From positions 62,001-126,000 of the forward strand of contig NZ_JAJISC010000004.1 in NCBI RefSeq assembly GCF_024790395.1: a DNA stretch of 64,000 nucleotides, given 5' to 3'. Below the pieces are notes generated by a model, which was not told the DNA's origin, made no database searches, and saw only the letters and a program-made list of their open reading frames with translations. This document shows positions 52,439 through 63,965 of the stretch, piece after piece. A program made the translations under genes and the position numbers. The stretch is from Halomonas dongshanensis. GTDB lineage: Bacteria; Pseudomonadota; Gammaproteobacteria; Pseudomonadales; Halomonadaceae. Position 1 is the first letter of the stretch, and every line of letters begins with the position of its first letter.

Positions 52439-53899
52439 ATGCTTGACCATCATTTTCATCTCGATTTTGAAGCACCGCGCGGTCTGCAGGAGCAGCTGCG
52501 CGAAGCGCTGCTGGCCTCGATTCATACCGGTACGATCCCGCGGAACGAAGCTTTACCTTCCTGCCGCAAACTGTCGCTTCAGCTCGGGGTCTCACGCAAC
52601 ACGGTGGCGCTGGTCTACGAAGGGTTGGTCGAGGATGGCTATCTGATTAGCCGTCCCCGCAGCGGCTATTATTTGCATGATGCTTACCATGGTGCTGCTG
52701 CACTGGAAACTCCTGCAGCGATGCTCAACGAGGATATTGATGCACCACAATGGGACAATCGCTTCACGCATCGTCCCAGCCATCTGCAGGGAGTTCTGCG
52801 CCCCAGCAACTGGATGCACTACGAATTTCCGTTCGTTTACGGGCAGTTGAACACGCGGTTGTTTCCGCTGGAGCAGTGGCGCGAGTCCTCGCGCCAGTTG
52901 TTGGGCGGAAGACGCGATCGCCACTGGCTGGGCGACCGCTACGACCAGGACGACCCGATGCTGATCGAGCAGCTGCGCACGCGCGTGCTGCCCAAGCGGG
53001 GAATCCATGCTCGCAGCGACGAGATCCTGATCACGCTGGGTTCGCAGAATGCGTTGTTCCTGATCGCACAGTTGCTGTTCGACGCACGGACCCGCGTCGC
53101 GGTAGAGAACCCCGGTTATCGCGAGGCGGTCAATGTCTTTCTACGTCAAGGCGCGCAGCTAAGCTACCAGGCGATCGACGCTGAGGGCATTTGCCTGGAT
53201 GCCAACGCAGCAGATAGCGACTATCTCTACGTAACGCCCAGCCATCAGGGGCCGACCGGTGTGACCATGAGCCGCGCCCGGCGAGATGCGCTGATCGAGC
53301 AGATCCAGCAGCGAGACCAGATCGTGCTGGAGGACGACTACGACGCCGAGTTCAACTTTGATCGCCACGCATTGCCTGCGCTCAAGTCGAGCCGCGCCGG
53401 CTCGCGTGTGATCTACATGAGTAGCCTCTCCAAGCCGCTTTCACCGGGACTAAGGCTCGGCTATCTGGTGGCCGATGCTGAGCTGATCGACGAACTGCGG
53501 GCGCTGCGGCGATTGATGTACCGTCACCCGCCGTCCAGTCTGCAGCAACAGGTAGCGCAGTTTCTATCTCAGGGACATTACGACCGCTATCTGCGGCTGT
53601 TCGCCGAGGAAATGTATCGGCGCTGGGAGACGATGGACGCCCGCCTGCGTCGCGAACTGCCGACGTGTCGGCGAGTCGGTGGCGATCATGCCAGTGTCTT
53701 CTGGCTCGAAGCGCCGGAAACGGTCGATACCCAGCGTTTGGCGTGGCAGGCAGCACAGCACGGGGTGCTGATCGAGCCCGGCTTTCAGCACTTCTTCGAT
53801 CACGTGCCGCCACGCAACTTCATGCGGCTTGGCTTCGGGGCGATTGACGTGGAGCGGATTGGCACGGGCATCGAGCGTCTAGCACGCGCTTTCGGCTGA
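52439..53899 (+). CDS. tauR: MocR-family regulator, probable TauR
   Basis: A 486-residue GntR/aminotransferase fusion: GntR HTH at residues 12-78 (GLQEQLREALLASIHTGTI, then NEALPSCRKLSLQLGVSRNTV), and a fold-type I domain with cofactor Asp/Tyr context LEDDYDAEFNFD and PLP Lys in MSSLSKPLSPGLRLGY. It lies convergent to, and next to, a taurine-type aminotransferase gene. In Rhodobacter, TauR of this family activates taurine catabolism genes including tpa. Its divergent partner, the symporter-amidohydrolase operon, is an equally plausible target. Confidence 0.75.
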   Translation: MLDHHFHLDFEAPRGLQEQLREALLASIHTGTIPRNEALPSCRKLSLQLGVSRNTVALVYEGLVEDGYLISRPRSGYYLHDAYHGAAALETPAAMLNEDIDAPQWDNRFTHRPSHLQGVLRPSNWMHYEFPFVYGQLNTRLFPLEQWRESSRQLLGGRRDRHWLGDRYDQDDPMLIEQLRTRVLPKRGIHARSDEILITLGSQNALFLIAQLLFDARTRVAVENPGYREAVNVFLRQGAQLSYQAIDAEGICLDANAADSDYLYVTPSHQGPTGVTMSRARRDALIEQIQQRDQIVLEDDYDAEFNFDRHALPALKSSRAGSRVIYMSSLSKPLSPGLRLGYLVADAELIDELRALRRLMYRHPPSSLQQQVAQFLSQGHYDRYLRLFAEEMYRRWETMDARLRRELPTCRRVGGDHASVFWLEAPETVDTQRLAWQAAQHGVLIEPGFQHFFDHVPPRNFMRLGFGAIDVERIGTGIERLARAFG

Positions 53900-53925
53900 G
53901 CGAGGCCGATCGGCTCTCCACAGTG

Positions 53926-53957
53926 CAGACCGCCGTACCCGTAGGCACGGCGGTCTG
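53926..53957. terminator. Terminator between convergent tauR and tpa
   Basis: 11-bp perfect arms CAGACCGCCGT / ACGGCGGTCTG with a 10-base loop, between two convergent stop codons. Confidence 0.75.
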
Positions 53958-54016
53958 ACTATCCACAATGCTTTACCGCCGCTCGTCGTAACCAAGTGCG
54001 CGGCGGAAGCATCCGA

Positions 54017-55324
54017 TCAGCGGTAGACGCCGAGCACCTCGTCGAGAATCGACAGGCCCTGCTCGACTTCCGCTTCGCTGACGATGCAGGGTGGCACCAC
54101 ATGGATACGGTTCTCGACCACGAACGGCAACAATCCCTTATCGATCAATGCGGCCTTGATCTTGGCCATTTCCGCAGGCGGCAGTGGGGCACGACTCTCG
54201 CGATCGCTGACCAGCTCGAGGGCATGAAACACACCGACACCACGGGTTTCGCCAACCACGGCATGCTTGTCCGCGAGCTTTCTGAGGCCGCTGGCGAGCA
54301 CGCCGTTACCCACGTGGTCTGCATTCTCGACCACACCCTCTTCCTGCATGGCATCCAGTGTGGCAACGATCGATGCCATGGCTAGCGGGTGGCCGGAATA
54401 GGTAAGACCGCCAAAGAACATGTGATCATCGAAGTGGCGGCAAATGGGGTCGGAGACCACTACACCTCCGGTCGGCACGTAGCCTGAATTAACGCCCTTG
54501 GCGAAGACGATCAGATCCGGCTTGATGTTGAAGTGTTCGAAAGCGAACCAGCGGCCAGTGCGGCCGAAACCGGCCATGACTTCATCGAGAATCAACAGAA
54601 TGCCGTACTGATCGGCCAGCTTACGCACGCCTTCCATATAGCCCTTGGGCGGAATCAGCATGCCGGCGGTGCCGGGGATCGACTCGAGTAGGATCGCGGC
54701 GATCGACTGTGGCCCCTCGCACTCGATGACCCGCTTTAGGTGCTGCAACGCGCGCTCGCACTCTTCGGCTTCATTGCTCGCCCAGAACTCGGTGCGGTAG
54801 AGGTACGGGTTGAAGAAGTGTGTATGACCGCGGGCAAATTCGTTGGGGATGCGACGCGGGTCTCCGGTGGCGGCGATCGCGGAACCGGTACTGCCATGAT
54901 AAGAACGGTAGGCGGAGAGAATTTTGTCGCGTCCGGTCATGCTGCGTGCCATGCGGATCGCGTTCTCGTTGGCGTCGGCGCCAGCGTTGGTGAAGAACAC
55001 CTTACTGAAACCGGAGGGCGCGCGCGCCAGGATACGCTTGGCCGCTTCGCTACGGGCCAGGTTGGCATGCGCCGGTGCCACGGTGGCCAACTGCTCGGCC
55101 TGGGCCTGGATCGCGGCGACGACTTTTGGATGTTGATGGCCAATGTTGGTATTCACCAACTGGCTACTGAAGTCGAGATACTCCTTGCCGTCGTAGTCCC
55201 ACATCTTGCAACCACGACCGCCGGCGATGACTAACGGGCTGAGGTTGCCCTGTGCCGACCAGGAATGGAAGACATGCTGGCGGTCGAGCTGGCGGACGAA
55301 GTCGTTGGTTATGCTGTCGTTCAT
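54017..55324 (-). CDS. tpa: Class III aminotransferase, probable taurine:pyruvate aminotransferase
   Basis: A 435-residue PLP enzyme: FFTNAGADANENAIRMAR, SYHGSTG, LLILDEVMAGFGRTGRWFAFEH with the PLP Asp, and PDLIVFAKGVNSGYVPTGGVVVS with the PLP Lys in AKG. The HSWSAQGNLSPLVIAGGRGCKMWD start is typical of omega-amino acid aminotransferases related to Tpa. Tpa converts taurine and pyruvate to sulfoacetaldehyde and alanine. With a TauR-like regulator on one side and an exporter plus YdfG-like reductase on the other, taurine is the favoured substrate; beta-alanine or GABA are alternatives. Confidence 0.75.
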   Translation of the reverse strand: MNDSITNDFVRQLDRQHVFHSWSAQGNLSPLVIAGGRGCKMWDYDGKEYLDFSSQLVNTNIGHQHPKVVAAIQAQAEQLATVAPAHANLARSEAAKRILARAPSGFSKVFFTNAGADANENAIRMARSMTGRDKILSAYRSYHGSTGSAIAATGDPRRIPNEFARGHTHFFNPYLYRTEFWASNEAEECERALQHLKRVIECEGPQSIAAILLESIPGTAGMLIPPKGYMEGVRKLADQYGILLILDEVMAGFGRTGRWFAFEHFNIKPDLIVFAKGVNSGYVPTGGVVVSDPICRHFDDHMFFGGLTYSGHPLAMASIVATLDAMQEEGVVENADHVGNGVLASGLRKLADKHAVVGETRGVGVFHALELVSDRESRAPLPPAEMAKIKAALIDKGLLPFVVENRIHVVPPCIVSEAEVEQGLSILDEVLGVYR

Positions 55325-55718
55325 AGCAGGGGTCCTGTTGTGGTGGCGCCGGGGTTGCCGGATGAGAGAGGCTTACCTCAGGTCGGGTGCGATCTCCCGG
55401 TATCGACCGGCCAATCGCAGATGAAATCAGATTAGGGGGGCGGCTGCCGTTCACGTAGAGCCAAAATCGATTGCCTCTCGTGACAGTGCCGGCACGCAGG
55501 TGGCGCAGCCTCTTCACAGGGGGCCGCGTAGCGCTAACTAGGTGGCAGCATGGCACCAATCAGGTTGCGATCTTGCTCGTGCCCGCCTGCTCGAGCGCCG
55601 GTCTCGTGGTGAGAGGGCGATGTCTCGGCGCGCTGATCGATCTGGCTCTACCCGGTACCGCCGACGCTGATTAAGGTGCGAGAGGAAAACCCTATCACCG
55701 AAGGTGGAATCACGCTTG
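55325..55718. promoter_or_regulatory. Divergent region between tpa and the TSUP/reductase operon
   Basis: About 390 bp without a credible gene. Divergent promoters must lie here. I saw no clear repeat or palindrome and no Rhodobacter-like TauR half sites (CTGGAC). Confidence 0.4.
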
Positions 55719-56471
55719 ATGATGTCATCCCTGCCCCATCTCTGGCCGGCCGTGGGCCTTGCCTGTTTTGCCGGTGCCGTAAGAGGGTACTGCGGGTTCG
55801 GCTTTGCCATGCTGCTGGCCTTGGGGCTGATGCTGTTTCTCCCGCCGATCGAGGCCGTGCCGCTGGCGCTGCTGCTGGACTTGGTGACCAGCATTGGGCT
55901 GTGGCACCACGCTGTCCGTAGCGCCGACTGGCCGCGCCTGATGCGGCTGCTGGTAGGCATGCTGGTGGCGACGGTCGTTGGCGTCTGGCTGATTGCCATA
56001 CTGCCGGCCTCACAACTGCGGGTCGCTATCGCCCTACTGGCGCTGGGCGGAGCACTAGCGTTGTTGTTGCGACGCGAGTCAGCGATCGTCGACTCGCCAC
56101 CACGCATGCCAGGGCCGAGCAGCGTGGCGGCGGGTGGCGTGTCCGGCTTGTGTATGACGCTGGCGTCCTCAGGCGGACCGCCACTGATGCTGTATCTGCT
56201 ACATCAACGCCTGCCACCCATCGCCCTGCGAGCGACCGCGATCCTGTTCTTCGCTGCTAGCAGCAGCGCCTCGCTGATCGGGTTGGGTCTGGCCGGTGAA
56301 CTGGGGCGCGACACCCTTTTACATGCAGCTTGGCTGCTGGTACCGGCACTGGTCGGCAACGCGATTGGGCAGTGGGCGTTCGAACGCTCGCCGCCGAGGT
56401 CGCTGAAATACACGGTGGCGCCGCTGTTGATGTTGCTATCGGCTTGGGTGCTGGTTCGAGAGTGGCTTTAG
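55719..56471 (+). CDS. TSUP (TauE/SafE) family membrane transporter
   Basis: A 250-residue protein with about eight hydrophobic helices and the TauE/SafE pattern: GLACFAGAVRGYCGFGFAMLLALG at the start and a second half GGVSGLCMTLASSGGPPLMLYLL. The family exports sulfonate-type anions such as sulfite or sulfoacetate. In Chromohalobacter salexigens a membrane protein encoded beside the sulfoacetaldehyde reductase is proposed to export isethionate; this gene occupies that place. Start uncertain: ATG 55719, ATG 55722 or GTG 55704. Confidence 0.78.
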   Translation: MMSSLPHLWPAVGLACFAGAVRGYCGFGFAMLLALGLMLFLPPIEAVPLALLLDLVTSIGLWHHAVRSADWPRLMRLLVGMLVATVVGVWLIAILPASQLRVAIALLALGGALALLLRRESAIVDSPPRMPGPSSVAAGGVSGLCMTLASSGGPPLMLYLLHQRLPPIALRATAILFFAASSSASLIGLGLAGELGRDTLLHAAWLLVPALVGNAIGQWAFERSPPRSLKYTVAPLLMLLSAWVLVREWL

Positions 56472-56487
56472 CGGTCAACAACGATGA

Positions 56488-57312
<825 letters not shown>

Positions 57313-57551
57313 GATCTCTGCTGTCACATGATGGGTGTGCCTGAACGAATAGGAGGGAGGAGCCACCTCCCCCTTCCTCTCACATCACCGGGCATGCGGT
57401 TACGTACCATGGCAGTTCACGAAGAACGATCAAGCCATCCGTATCGAGTGTCGAGATCAGTCCCACCTGCCGATTTTCAAGCGCGATATCTATCCAGTAC
57501 CACCCTCAGGAACAATACCTGACAAGTTGCTAAGCGCTATGCCTGGCGCGC
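57313..57551. other. Non-coding right margin of the second island
   Basis: About 240 bp with no gene. A stretch at 57351-57440 (GGAGGAGCCACCTCCCCC, then GGGCATGCGGTTACGTACC) resembles sequence I associate with the tail of a group II intron or IS, so it may be mobile-element debris at the island edge. Low certainty. Confidence 0.35.
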
Positions 57552-57587
57552 AATGCAAATACGCCGCCACCAAGCAGCCTACTCAAC
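57552..57587. repeat. Right 36-bp direct repeat of the second island
   Basis: Partner of 47976-48011. Its last bases include the TGA stop (minus, 57583-57585) of the EamA transporter gene, so the repeat is the 3' end of that gene plus downstream sequence. Confidence 0.85.
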
Positions 57588-58503
57588 GCTGGCGTGAGAG
57601 GCTAAGCGCCACGATCCCGGCCACCACTACCGCCCCGCCAACAAGTTGCCCCGGCGAGAGCATCTGATCCAGCACGATATAGCCGATGACCAGCGAGGCC
57701 ACGGGCTCGATGTTCATGACCGGGGCGTTGCGCGCCATGTTAAGCCGCGGCACGAAGATGAACAGCGTAGAGAATCCCGTTCCATACAAGAGCGCCAAGA
57801 GCGCAAGCCCTACCCAACCAGCGGTGGCGCTTGGCAGACTCATGCCACCCGGCACCCAGCCCGAAGCGCCCGCTACCAGCATGGCCAAAAGCACCGTTTG
57901 CATGGTGAGTAGACTTCGCAGCGTGCTGCCCACGGCCGCCAGCCGATGTTCGGTAACCCAAAGCGCCGAGGCGAAGGCAAAGGCCGCCGCCAAGCCAAAC
58001 AGAATGCCCGTGCTCCACTCGGGGCCCAGCGCATCGGCATCGGCAAGCCAGGCAGGAATATCCAGCACGATGAGTAGCCCCACGAGAATGGTGCCCATGA
58101 TGAGGCAGCTTCGAAGCGTTGGCCGAGACCCGCCCAGTGCCCAGCTCAAGAGCGCAAGTTGAATGGGAAAGGTGTTGACCAAAAGCAGTGCAATGACCAC
58201 CGGCAAACGTGCGACCGCCGAATAGAGACACAGACTCTGCAGCGTGATCAAGAGCCCAACGGCGAGCTGCCACGGCCAGCTACCTTGCGGCAGGCGCCAC
58301 GACTTACGCTGCCATAGAAACAGCGACAGCAGAATTAAACAGGCTACGCAGGAGCGAACCAGCACGGCGAGCAGTAGTCCCACCCCGTGATCGAACGCCA
58401 CCCTGGCCGCCACGTGATTGGCTGCAAACATGGTAGCCACGCTCATCATCAATAGGATGGCAAGATGGCGCGGTAGGAAGTTAGAGCGCGAGGTATCGGA
58501 CAT
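57583..58503 (-). CDS. EamA/DMT-family transporter
   Basis: A 306-residue ten-helix drug/metabolite transporter with two EamA half-repeats (residues 10-145 and 155-300). ANHVAARVAFDHGVGLLLAVLVRS and NIEPVASLVIGYIVLDQMLSPGQLVGGAVVVAGIVAL are the typical end-of-repeat patterns. Exports amino acids, purines or metabolites in general; substrate unknown. Its 3' end is where the second island inserted; the gene itself is intact. Confidence 0.88.
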   Translation of the reverse strand: MSDTSRSNFLPRHLAILLMMSVATMFAANHVAARVAFDHGVGLLLAVLVRSCVACLILLSLFLWQRKSWRLPQGSWPWQLAVGLLITLQSLCLYSAVARLPVVIALLLVNTFPIQLALLSWALGGSRPTLRSCLIMGTILVGLLIVLDIPAWLADADALGPEWSTGILFGLAAAFAFASALWVTEHRLAAVGSTLRSLLTMQTVLLAMLVAGASGWVPGGMSLPSATAGWVGLALLALLYGTGFSTLFIFVPRLNMARNAPVMNIEPVASLVIGYIVLDQMLSPGQLVGGAVVVAGIVALSLSRQR

Positions 58504-58687
58504 GAATGGGCTCGTATGCCAAGATGGTAAGCTGAAAGATAAATTATATGGGAGAAGCCAAATAGGTTGATTTACCGCCTATTCTCGACCTTGGTTGCCA
58601 GCAGCGCATGCTAGGCTAAAGTCGACTAGAAGCCACTTCCAAGACGTTTTACGCCACTCCACTCACTTTCGCGTTAGGAAGCCAACA

Positions 58688-59872
58688 ATGACGGCACCGG
58701 TGCTGGTTATCAACTGCGGATCTTCTTCCATCAAGTACGCCTTGATCGACGCCGACCCCGAGGCGCCCCGCCTGTCGGGCTTGGCAGAGCGTATCGGCAC
58801 GCCGGAGGCGCAGCTCAAGGGCAAGAACAGCGCCGGTGAAAGCTTCACGCTGGCGCTGCCCGACGCCGAACACACCCAGGCGCTCAAGGCCATCCTCGAC
58901 TCGCTGGAGGGGCGCCTGCCCTGCGCCATTGGTCATCGCATCGTGCACGGTGGTGAGCGTTTCACCGAAGCCGCGCTGATCGATGAGAGTGTCCTGGAGG
59001 CGATCGAGCGCACCGCCGCCCTCGCCCCGCTACACAACCCTGCCAACTTGGCGGGCATTGCCGCCACGCGTAAGCTCTTCCCCCAGCTGCCGCAGGTCGC
59101 CGTCTTCGATACCGCTTTCCATCAGACGCTACCGCCCCACGCCTACCGCTACGCCCTGCCGCAAGCACTCTACGCGCAGCACGGCATTCGCCGCTACGGC
59201 TTTCACGGCACCAGCCACGCCTATGTCAGCCAGCGCACAGCCCACCTCAGCGCACGCGGCGCCGGAGGCTGGCTGACCGCGCATCTGGGCAATGGCTGCT
59301 CGACCTGCGCGGTGTGGAACGATCAAAGCCAGGACACCAGCATGGGCCTTACGCCGCTTGAAGGCCTGGTAATGGGGACGCGCAGCGGCGACGTCGACCC
59401 CGGCCTGCACGCTCACTTAAACCGCCAACTGGGCTGGTCGCTGGATAAGATCGACGCCGTGCTCAACAAGGAGAGCGGCCTGCTCGGGCTTTCCGGCCTC
59501 ACCAACGACATGCGCGAAGTCGAAGAGCAAGCCGAAGCCGGACACGAAGGCGCCCAGCTCGCGCTGGACGTGTTCTGCTACCGTATCGCCAAATCGCTGG
59601 CTGCCCTCTCCTGCGCGCTGCCGCAGCTCGATGGGGTGATCTTCACTGGCGGCATTGGCGAGAACTCGCCCATCGTTCGCCGTCGGGTCATCGCCCTTCT
59701 GCCGCATTTCGGCTTCGCCCTCGATCCCGCCGCCAACGAGGCAACCATTCGCGGCCGCGAAGGCAAGCTCGACGCCCCCGATCATGCCGGCCCCGAGGTG
59801 TGGGTCATCCCCACCGATGAAGAGGGCCGCATCGCCGACGAAACCCGCCACTGCCTGGAGCCGCACCAATGA
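58688..59872 (+). CDS. ackA: Acetate kinase
   Basis: A 394-residue ASKHA-fold kinase: [17 protein letters not shown] (phosphate-1), [60 protein letters not shown] and [19 protein letters not shown] (adenosine). It interconverts acetyl-phosphate and acetate with ATP. ATG 58688 has AGGA 8 bases ahead; upstream extension to 58595 is unsupported. The stop overlaps the pta start (ATGA). Confidence 0.96.
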   Translation: MTAPVLVINCGSSSIKYALIDADPEAPRLSGLAERIGTPEAQLKGKNSAGESFTLALPDAEHTQALKAILDSLEGRLPCAIGHRIVHGGERFTEAALIDESVLEAIERTAALAPLHNPANLAGIAATRKLFPQLPQVAVFDTAFHQTLPPHAYRYALPQALYAQHGIRRYGFHGTSHAYVSQRTAHLSARGAGGWLTAHLGNGCSTCAVWNDQSQDTSMGLTPLEGLVMGTRSGDVDPGLHAHLNRQLGWSLDKIDAVLNKESGLLGLSGLTNDMREVEEQAEAGHEGAQLALDVFCYRIAKSLAALSCALPQLDGVIFTGGIGENSPIVRRRVIALLPHFGFALDPAANEATIRGREGKLDAPDHAGPEVWVIPTDEEGRIADETRHCLEPHQ

Positions 59873-62052
59873 GCACCTACCCCGACCAACCCCAAGCCAT
59901 TCTCCTGGTACCCACGAGCGTAGGCGCAGGCCTTACGTCGGCGTGTTTGGGGCTTATCCAGGCGCTCGAGACCATCGGTCTCAAGGCGGGGTTTCTCAAG
60001 CCGTTCATGCAAAACGAACTCAACGGCCCAGGGCTCGATCGGTCTACGGCGCTGGTGTCGCGGACCATGAACCTGCGCCCACCGGCGCCGATCTCCCAGG
60101 CGCGCCTCGAGCGCCTGCTACGCGACGACCAGCTCGACGAGTTGATGGAGAACGCCGTCGAGCTCTTCGATCAGGTCGTACAGCAGTCGCACAGCGACGG
60201 TAACCCCTTGGATCTGGTCGTGGTCGAAGGCGTAGTACCCACCCAGCACACGACCTACGCCACCCAAACCAATGCCCAGCTCGCTCACGCGCTCAACGCG
60301 CGGATCATTCTGGTCGGCACCGGGGATCTCGACGAGCCCCAGCGGCTTGCCGAAGAGCTCGACATGCACGCCCGCAGCTTTGGCGGGGTCAGTTCGGCGC
60401 GCACCCTGGGCGGTATCTTGATGCGCATGAAGAACCTACCCTACGCTCAGGAGGACGATCTCTCTGCTGCACCCGGTACCATCAAGCCGCAGCTCGAAGA
60501 GTCGGTGCTCGACGAGCTGCGCCGCTACTCCCCGGCGCTGGCTACCGAACGTTTTCACTTGATTGGCGTGGTGCCCTACAGCAAAACGCTAAGCGCACCG
60601 CGTACCCTGGACGTGGCGCGGGCGCTCAACGCCACCCTACTCAACGAAGGCGAAGCCGCCACCCGGCGCGTACTGTCGACCAGTCTCTGCGCACGCAGCG
60701 CAGCCAACGCGCTTCACATCTTCACGCCGGGAAGTCTCGTGGTGGCCTCGGGCGACCGCGACGATGCCATTCTCGCCTCGGCGCTGGCGACCATGAACGG
60801 CACCCAGCTGGCGGGAGTGCTACTCACCAACGGCTTTCTGCCCAACGACAACATGATCGAGATGTGTCGCCCGGCGCTGCGTACCGGGCTTCCGGTGCTC
60901 TCGGTGGAAACTGATAGCCTCACGACCGCCACGCATCTAAGCCAGCTCAGCAGTGAGATTCCCCTGGACGACTTCGAGCGCGCCGAGCAGGTCGCCCGCT
61001 TCGTGGCTGCCCATATGGACCTCGAATGGCTCAAGGGGAACATAAGCGGCGGCTACACCCGGCGCCTGTCGCCCTCGGCGTTTCGTCACCAGTTGGTCAA
61101 GCTCGCGCAGCAGGCGAAAAAGCGCATCGTCCTACCCGAAGGCAACGAGCCGCGCACCATCGAGGCGGCGATCATCTGCCAGCGGCGCGGCATCGCCGAC
61201 TGCGTCCTGCTCGGCCAGCGCGACGAGATCGAAGACGTGGCGCGCCACCGTGGCCTAACACTACCCGACGAGCTCACCATCATCGATCCCGAAAGCACCC
61301 GCGCAAGCTACATTGGCCCTATGGTCGAGCGTCGTCGCGGCAAGCTCAACGAACTCACCGCCGAGTCCCAGCTTCAGGACAACGTGGTGCTCGGCACCAT
61401 GATGTTGCAGTTGGACGAAGTCGACGGCCTGGTATCGGGCGCGGTGCACACCACTGCCAACACCGTGCGCCCGGCGTTTCAACTGATCAAGACCGCGCCG
61501 GAGTACAACCTGGTTTCCTCGATCTTCTTCATGCTGCTGCCGGAACAGGTAGTGGTTTACGGCGACTGTGCGGTCAACCCTGACCCCGACGCCGAAGCGC
61601 TGGCCGAGATCGCCATTCAGAGCGCGCGCTCGGCCGAGGCCTTCGGCATCGAACCCCGCGTGGCGATGATCAGCTACTCCACGGGCGACTCTGGCAGCGG
61701 CGCCGATGTCGACAAGGTGCGCGAAGCAACCCGCATTGCAAAGGGGCGCGCCCCGCATTTGATCATCGACGGCCCGCTGCAGTACGACGCCGCCGCCATC
61801 GAAAGTGTCGGGCAGCAGAAAGCGCCGGACTCACCGGTTGCAGGCAAGGCGACGGTCTTCGTCTTCCCCGATCTCAACACCGGCAACACCACCTATAAAG
61901 CGGTGCAGCGCAGCGCCCGCGTGGTAAGTGTCGGTCCCATGCTCCAGGGCCTCAACAAGCCGGTCAACGATCTATCGCGCGGCGCGCTGGTCGATGACAT
62001 CGTCTATACCATTGCCCTCACCGCAATACAGGCAAGTCAGCGCGAGGAGTGA
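59869..62052 (+). CDS. pta: Phosphate acetyltransferase, long form
   Basis: A 727-residue Pta. The N-terminal ~220 residues are a P-loop-like BioD domain ([24 protein letters not shown]), the middle a DRTGG domain, and the C-terminal ~330 residues the catalytic PTA_PTB domain ([73 protein letters not shown]). It makes acetyl-phosphate from acetyl-CoA. Complete and cotranslated with ackA. Terminator follows. Confidence 0.96.
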   Translation: MSTYPDQPQAILLVPTSVGAGLTSACLGLIQALETIGLKAGFLKPFMQNELNGPGLDRSTALVSRTMNLRPPAPISQARLERLLRDDQLDELMENAVELFDQVVQQSHSDGNPLDLVVVEGVVPTQHTTYATQTNAQLAHALNARIILVGTGDLDEPQRLAEELDMHARSFGGVSSARTLGGILMRMKNLPYAQEDDLSAAPGTIKPQLEESVLDELRRYSPALATERFHLIGVVPYSKTLSAPRTLDVARALNATLLNEGEAATRRVLSTSLCARSAANALHIFTPGSLVVASGDRDDAILASALATMNGTQLAGVLLTNGFLPNDNMIEMCRPALRTGLPVLSVETDSLTTATHLSQLSSEIPLDDFERAEQVARFVAAHMDLEWLKGNISGGYTRRLSPSAFRHQLVKLAQQAKKRIVLPEGNEPRTIEAAIICQRRGIADCVLLGQRDEIEDVARHRGLTLPDELTIIDPESTRASYIGPMVERRRGKLNELTAESQLQDNVVLGTMMLQLDEVDGLVSGAVHTTANTVRPAFQLIKTAPEYNLVSSIFFMLLPEQVVVYGDCAVNPDPDAEALAEIAIQSARSAEAFGIEPRVAMISYSTGDSGSGADVDKVREATRIAKGRAPHLIIDGPLQYDAAAIESVGQQKAPDSPVAGKATVFVFPDLNTGNTTYKAVQRSARVVSVGPMLQGLNKPVNDLSRGALVDDIVYTIALTAIQASQREE

Positions 62053-62082
62053 GTCAATGCTTGCCATCGCGCCATAAAAAAA

Positions 62083-62115
62083 CGCCCCAAGATCAAAGAT
62101 CTCGGGGCGTTTTAG
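62083..62115. terminator. Terminator between convergent pta and cyoE
   Basis: CGCCCC-AGATC pairs with GATCT-GGGGCG around AAA, followed by TTTT on the + strand and preceded by a run of A (T run on minus), so probably bidirectional. Confidence 0.85.
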
Positions 62116-62141
62116 CGTGCCTTCCCGGTAGGACGAGAAGG

Positions 62142-63014
62142 TCAGGCGAGCGGTACGACCGCTTCGAGTACCATTACCAGGCTCATCGCGGTGATCGTCA
62201 GGATCGAGACGCCGAAGACCTGTTTGGCCCAGCGAACGTCGTCATCGAGACGGTAGCCACGCAGGGCCAGATAGAGCCAGTAGCAGCCCATCACCAGCGC
62301 TACGCACAGGTAACCGATACCCGCTTGGCTCGCCAATCCCAGCGCCAGGGAGGCGGGGATGAAGGCGACGATGTAGCCAAGGATATGGTGCTTCGCCGTC
62401 TTGATACCGCGCACGACCGGCAGGACCGGAATCGATGCCCGCTGATAGTCCGCGTAGCGGAAGATCGCAATGGCATAGGAGTGCGGCATCTGCCATAGGC
62501 AGAAAATCACCAGCAGTACGATAGCGCCGCTATCGAAACTACCAGTCACCGCGCAGTAACCTACCACCGGCGGCATGGCGCCAGAAAGGCTGCCCACCAG
62601 GGTGCCGTACTCGGAGTGGCGTTTCATGTAGAGGCTGTAAATGCCGACATAAACGCCCCAGCCGATCACGGCAAGCGCCACGGTCAACCCGTTGGTACCC
62701 AGTGCCAGGCACACAACCCCGCAGACACCTAGCAGCGCCGAGAGCCCCAGCGCCTGAGTGATCGAGATGCTGCCCCGAACCAGCGGGCGATGGCGCGTGC
62801 GCGCCATCAGCGCATCGATGTCACGGTCGATCACGTTGTTGCAAGCGCAGGCCGAGCCAATGATCAGCGCGATACCCAGCAGAACGGCGGCAAAGGTCAT
62901 GCCATCGAACTGCCCCTGCGCGGCCAGGAAGTAGCCGCCGATGGCGGCAATTAGATTGCCGCCAATGATTCCAGGCTTGGTCAACTCAAGGAGATCGTGC
63001 CACCGGCTTGGCAT
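62142..63014 (-). CDS. cyoE: Protoheme IX farnesyltransferase (haem O synthase)
   Basis: A 290-residue UbiA-family enzyme with about nine helices. ACACNNVIDRDIDALMARTRHRPLVRG holds the NDxxDxxxD/prenyl-diphosphate site, and the second site is the YSLYMKRHSEYGTLVGSLSGAMPPVVGY segment. It farnesylates haem B to haem O for the bo oxidase. ATG 63014 matches the family N-terminus; the frame is open upstream into cyoD antiphase. Last gene of the cyo operon, 5 bp after cyoD. Confidence 0.94.
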   Translation of the reverse strand: MPSRWHDLLELTKPGIIGGNLIAAIGGYFLAAQGQFDGMTFAAVLLGIALIIGSACACNNVIDRDIDALMARTRHRPLVRGSISITQALGLSALLGVCGVVCLALGTNGLTVALAVIGWGVYVGIYSLYMKRHSEYGTLVGSLSGAMPPVVGYCAVTGSFDSGAIVLLVIFCLWQMPHSYAIAIFRYADYQRASIPVLPVVRGIKTAKHHILGYIVAFIPASLALGLASQAGIGYLCVALVMGCYWLYLALRGYRLDDDVRWAKQVFGVSILTITAMSLVMVLEAVVPLA

Positions 63015-63019
63015 CGTCG

Positions 63020-63349
63020 CTAGCCGATCATCATGTTGAGATGAAGGTGATGCATGATCCACAGAGAGCCTCCTACCACGAGGACGAGAATGGTCACGGT
63101 GAACACGAAGGACATCATGTTCCACCCTTCGTCCGCCTTGGTGTTCAAGTGCATGAACAGAACCAGCTGTACCAGCACCTGGAGTACGGCGGTGATGACG
63201 ATCACCCAAATCGTTACCGGTGTGCTGAAAGCACCCATCATGACTGCCGCGAAGGGAATCACGGTGAGCACCAGCGACAGGATCAGACCAATAACGTAGG
63301 ACTTGGTGGAACCGTGGGCGTTTGCCGGTTCAATAGAAGCAGAACTCAT
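63020..63349 (-). CDS. cyoD: Cytochrome bo ubiquinol oxidase subunit IV
   Basis: A 109-residue small subunit with three transmembrane helices (YVIGLILSLVLTVIPFAAVM; WVIVITAVLQVLVQLVLFMHL with the conserved FMHLN; MMSFVFTVTILVLVVGGSLWIMHHL). It assists CuB assembly in the quinol oxidase. One base separates it from cyoC. Confidence 0.94.
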   Translation of the reverse strand: MSSASIEPANAHGSTKSYVIGLILSLVLTVIPFAAVMMGAFSTPVTIWVIVITAVLQVLVQLVLFMHLNTKADEGWNMMSFVFTVTILVLVVGGSLWIMHHLHLNMMIG

Positions 63350-63350
63350 C

Positions 63351-63965
63351 TCACAGCACTCCCATCAGGTAAACGAAGGAGAACACGCAGATCCAGACGA
63401 TATCCAGGAAGTGCCAGAACAGGCTCAAGCACAGGATACGCGGACGCGTCTGCTCGTTGATGCCCTTGGTGGAGAGCTGGATCAGCATGACCAGAATCCA
63501 GATCATCCCGAAGGTAACGTGCAGACCGTGGGTGCCCACCAGGGTGAAGAACGCAGAGAGGAAACCACTGCGATCAGGACCATAGCCTTCATGGATCAGG
63601 TGATGGAATTCGTAGACCTCCATCCCCAAGAACATAAGGCCAAGTACGAAGGTGACACCGAGCCACATCTTCAACTGGCCGACACGGTTGGCGTTCATCG
63701 CCAGCACGCCCATGCCGAAGGTGAAGCTACTGATCAACAGGGCAAAGGTGCCAAAGAGGATCAGCGGCAGTTCGAAGATATCGGCGCCGGTGGGGCCACC
63801 GGCCGTGCCCCGAAGGAGCACGGCGTAGGTTGCGAACAGTGACCCGAAGATCACCAGATCGCTCATTAGGTAGACCCAGAAACCAAATACCTTGGTACCG
63901 GCAGCATCGTGATGATGCTCATGCTCATCGGCATGCGCGTCATGGTGCAGTGAATCCGTGGCCAT
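63351..63965 (-). CDS. cyoC: Cytochrome bo ubiquinol oxidase subunit III
   Basis: A 204-residue haem-copper oxidase subunit III with five helices: [84 protein letters not shown] and [23 protein letters not shown]. The Asp-rich His tail at the N-terminus ([13 protein letters not shown]) is unusually His-rich. Start overlaps the cyoB stop (TAATG). Confidence 0.95.
   Translation of the reverse strand: MATDSLHHDAHADEHEHHHDAAGTKVFGFWVYLMSDLVIFGSLFATYAVLLRGTAGGPTGADIFELPLILFGTFALLISSFTFGMGVLAMNANRVGQLKMWLGVTFVLGLMFLGMEVYEFHHLIHEGYGPDRSGFLSAFFTLVGTHGLHVTFGMIWILVMLIQLSTKGINEQTRPRILCLSLFWHFLDIVWICVFSFVYLMGVL

Noticed and set aside
55325..55718. Short ORFs in the tpa/TSUP intergenic region
   Set aside because: Frames such as 55471-55674 lack ribosome sites and any recognisable pattern, and overlap the expected promoters.
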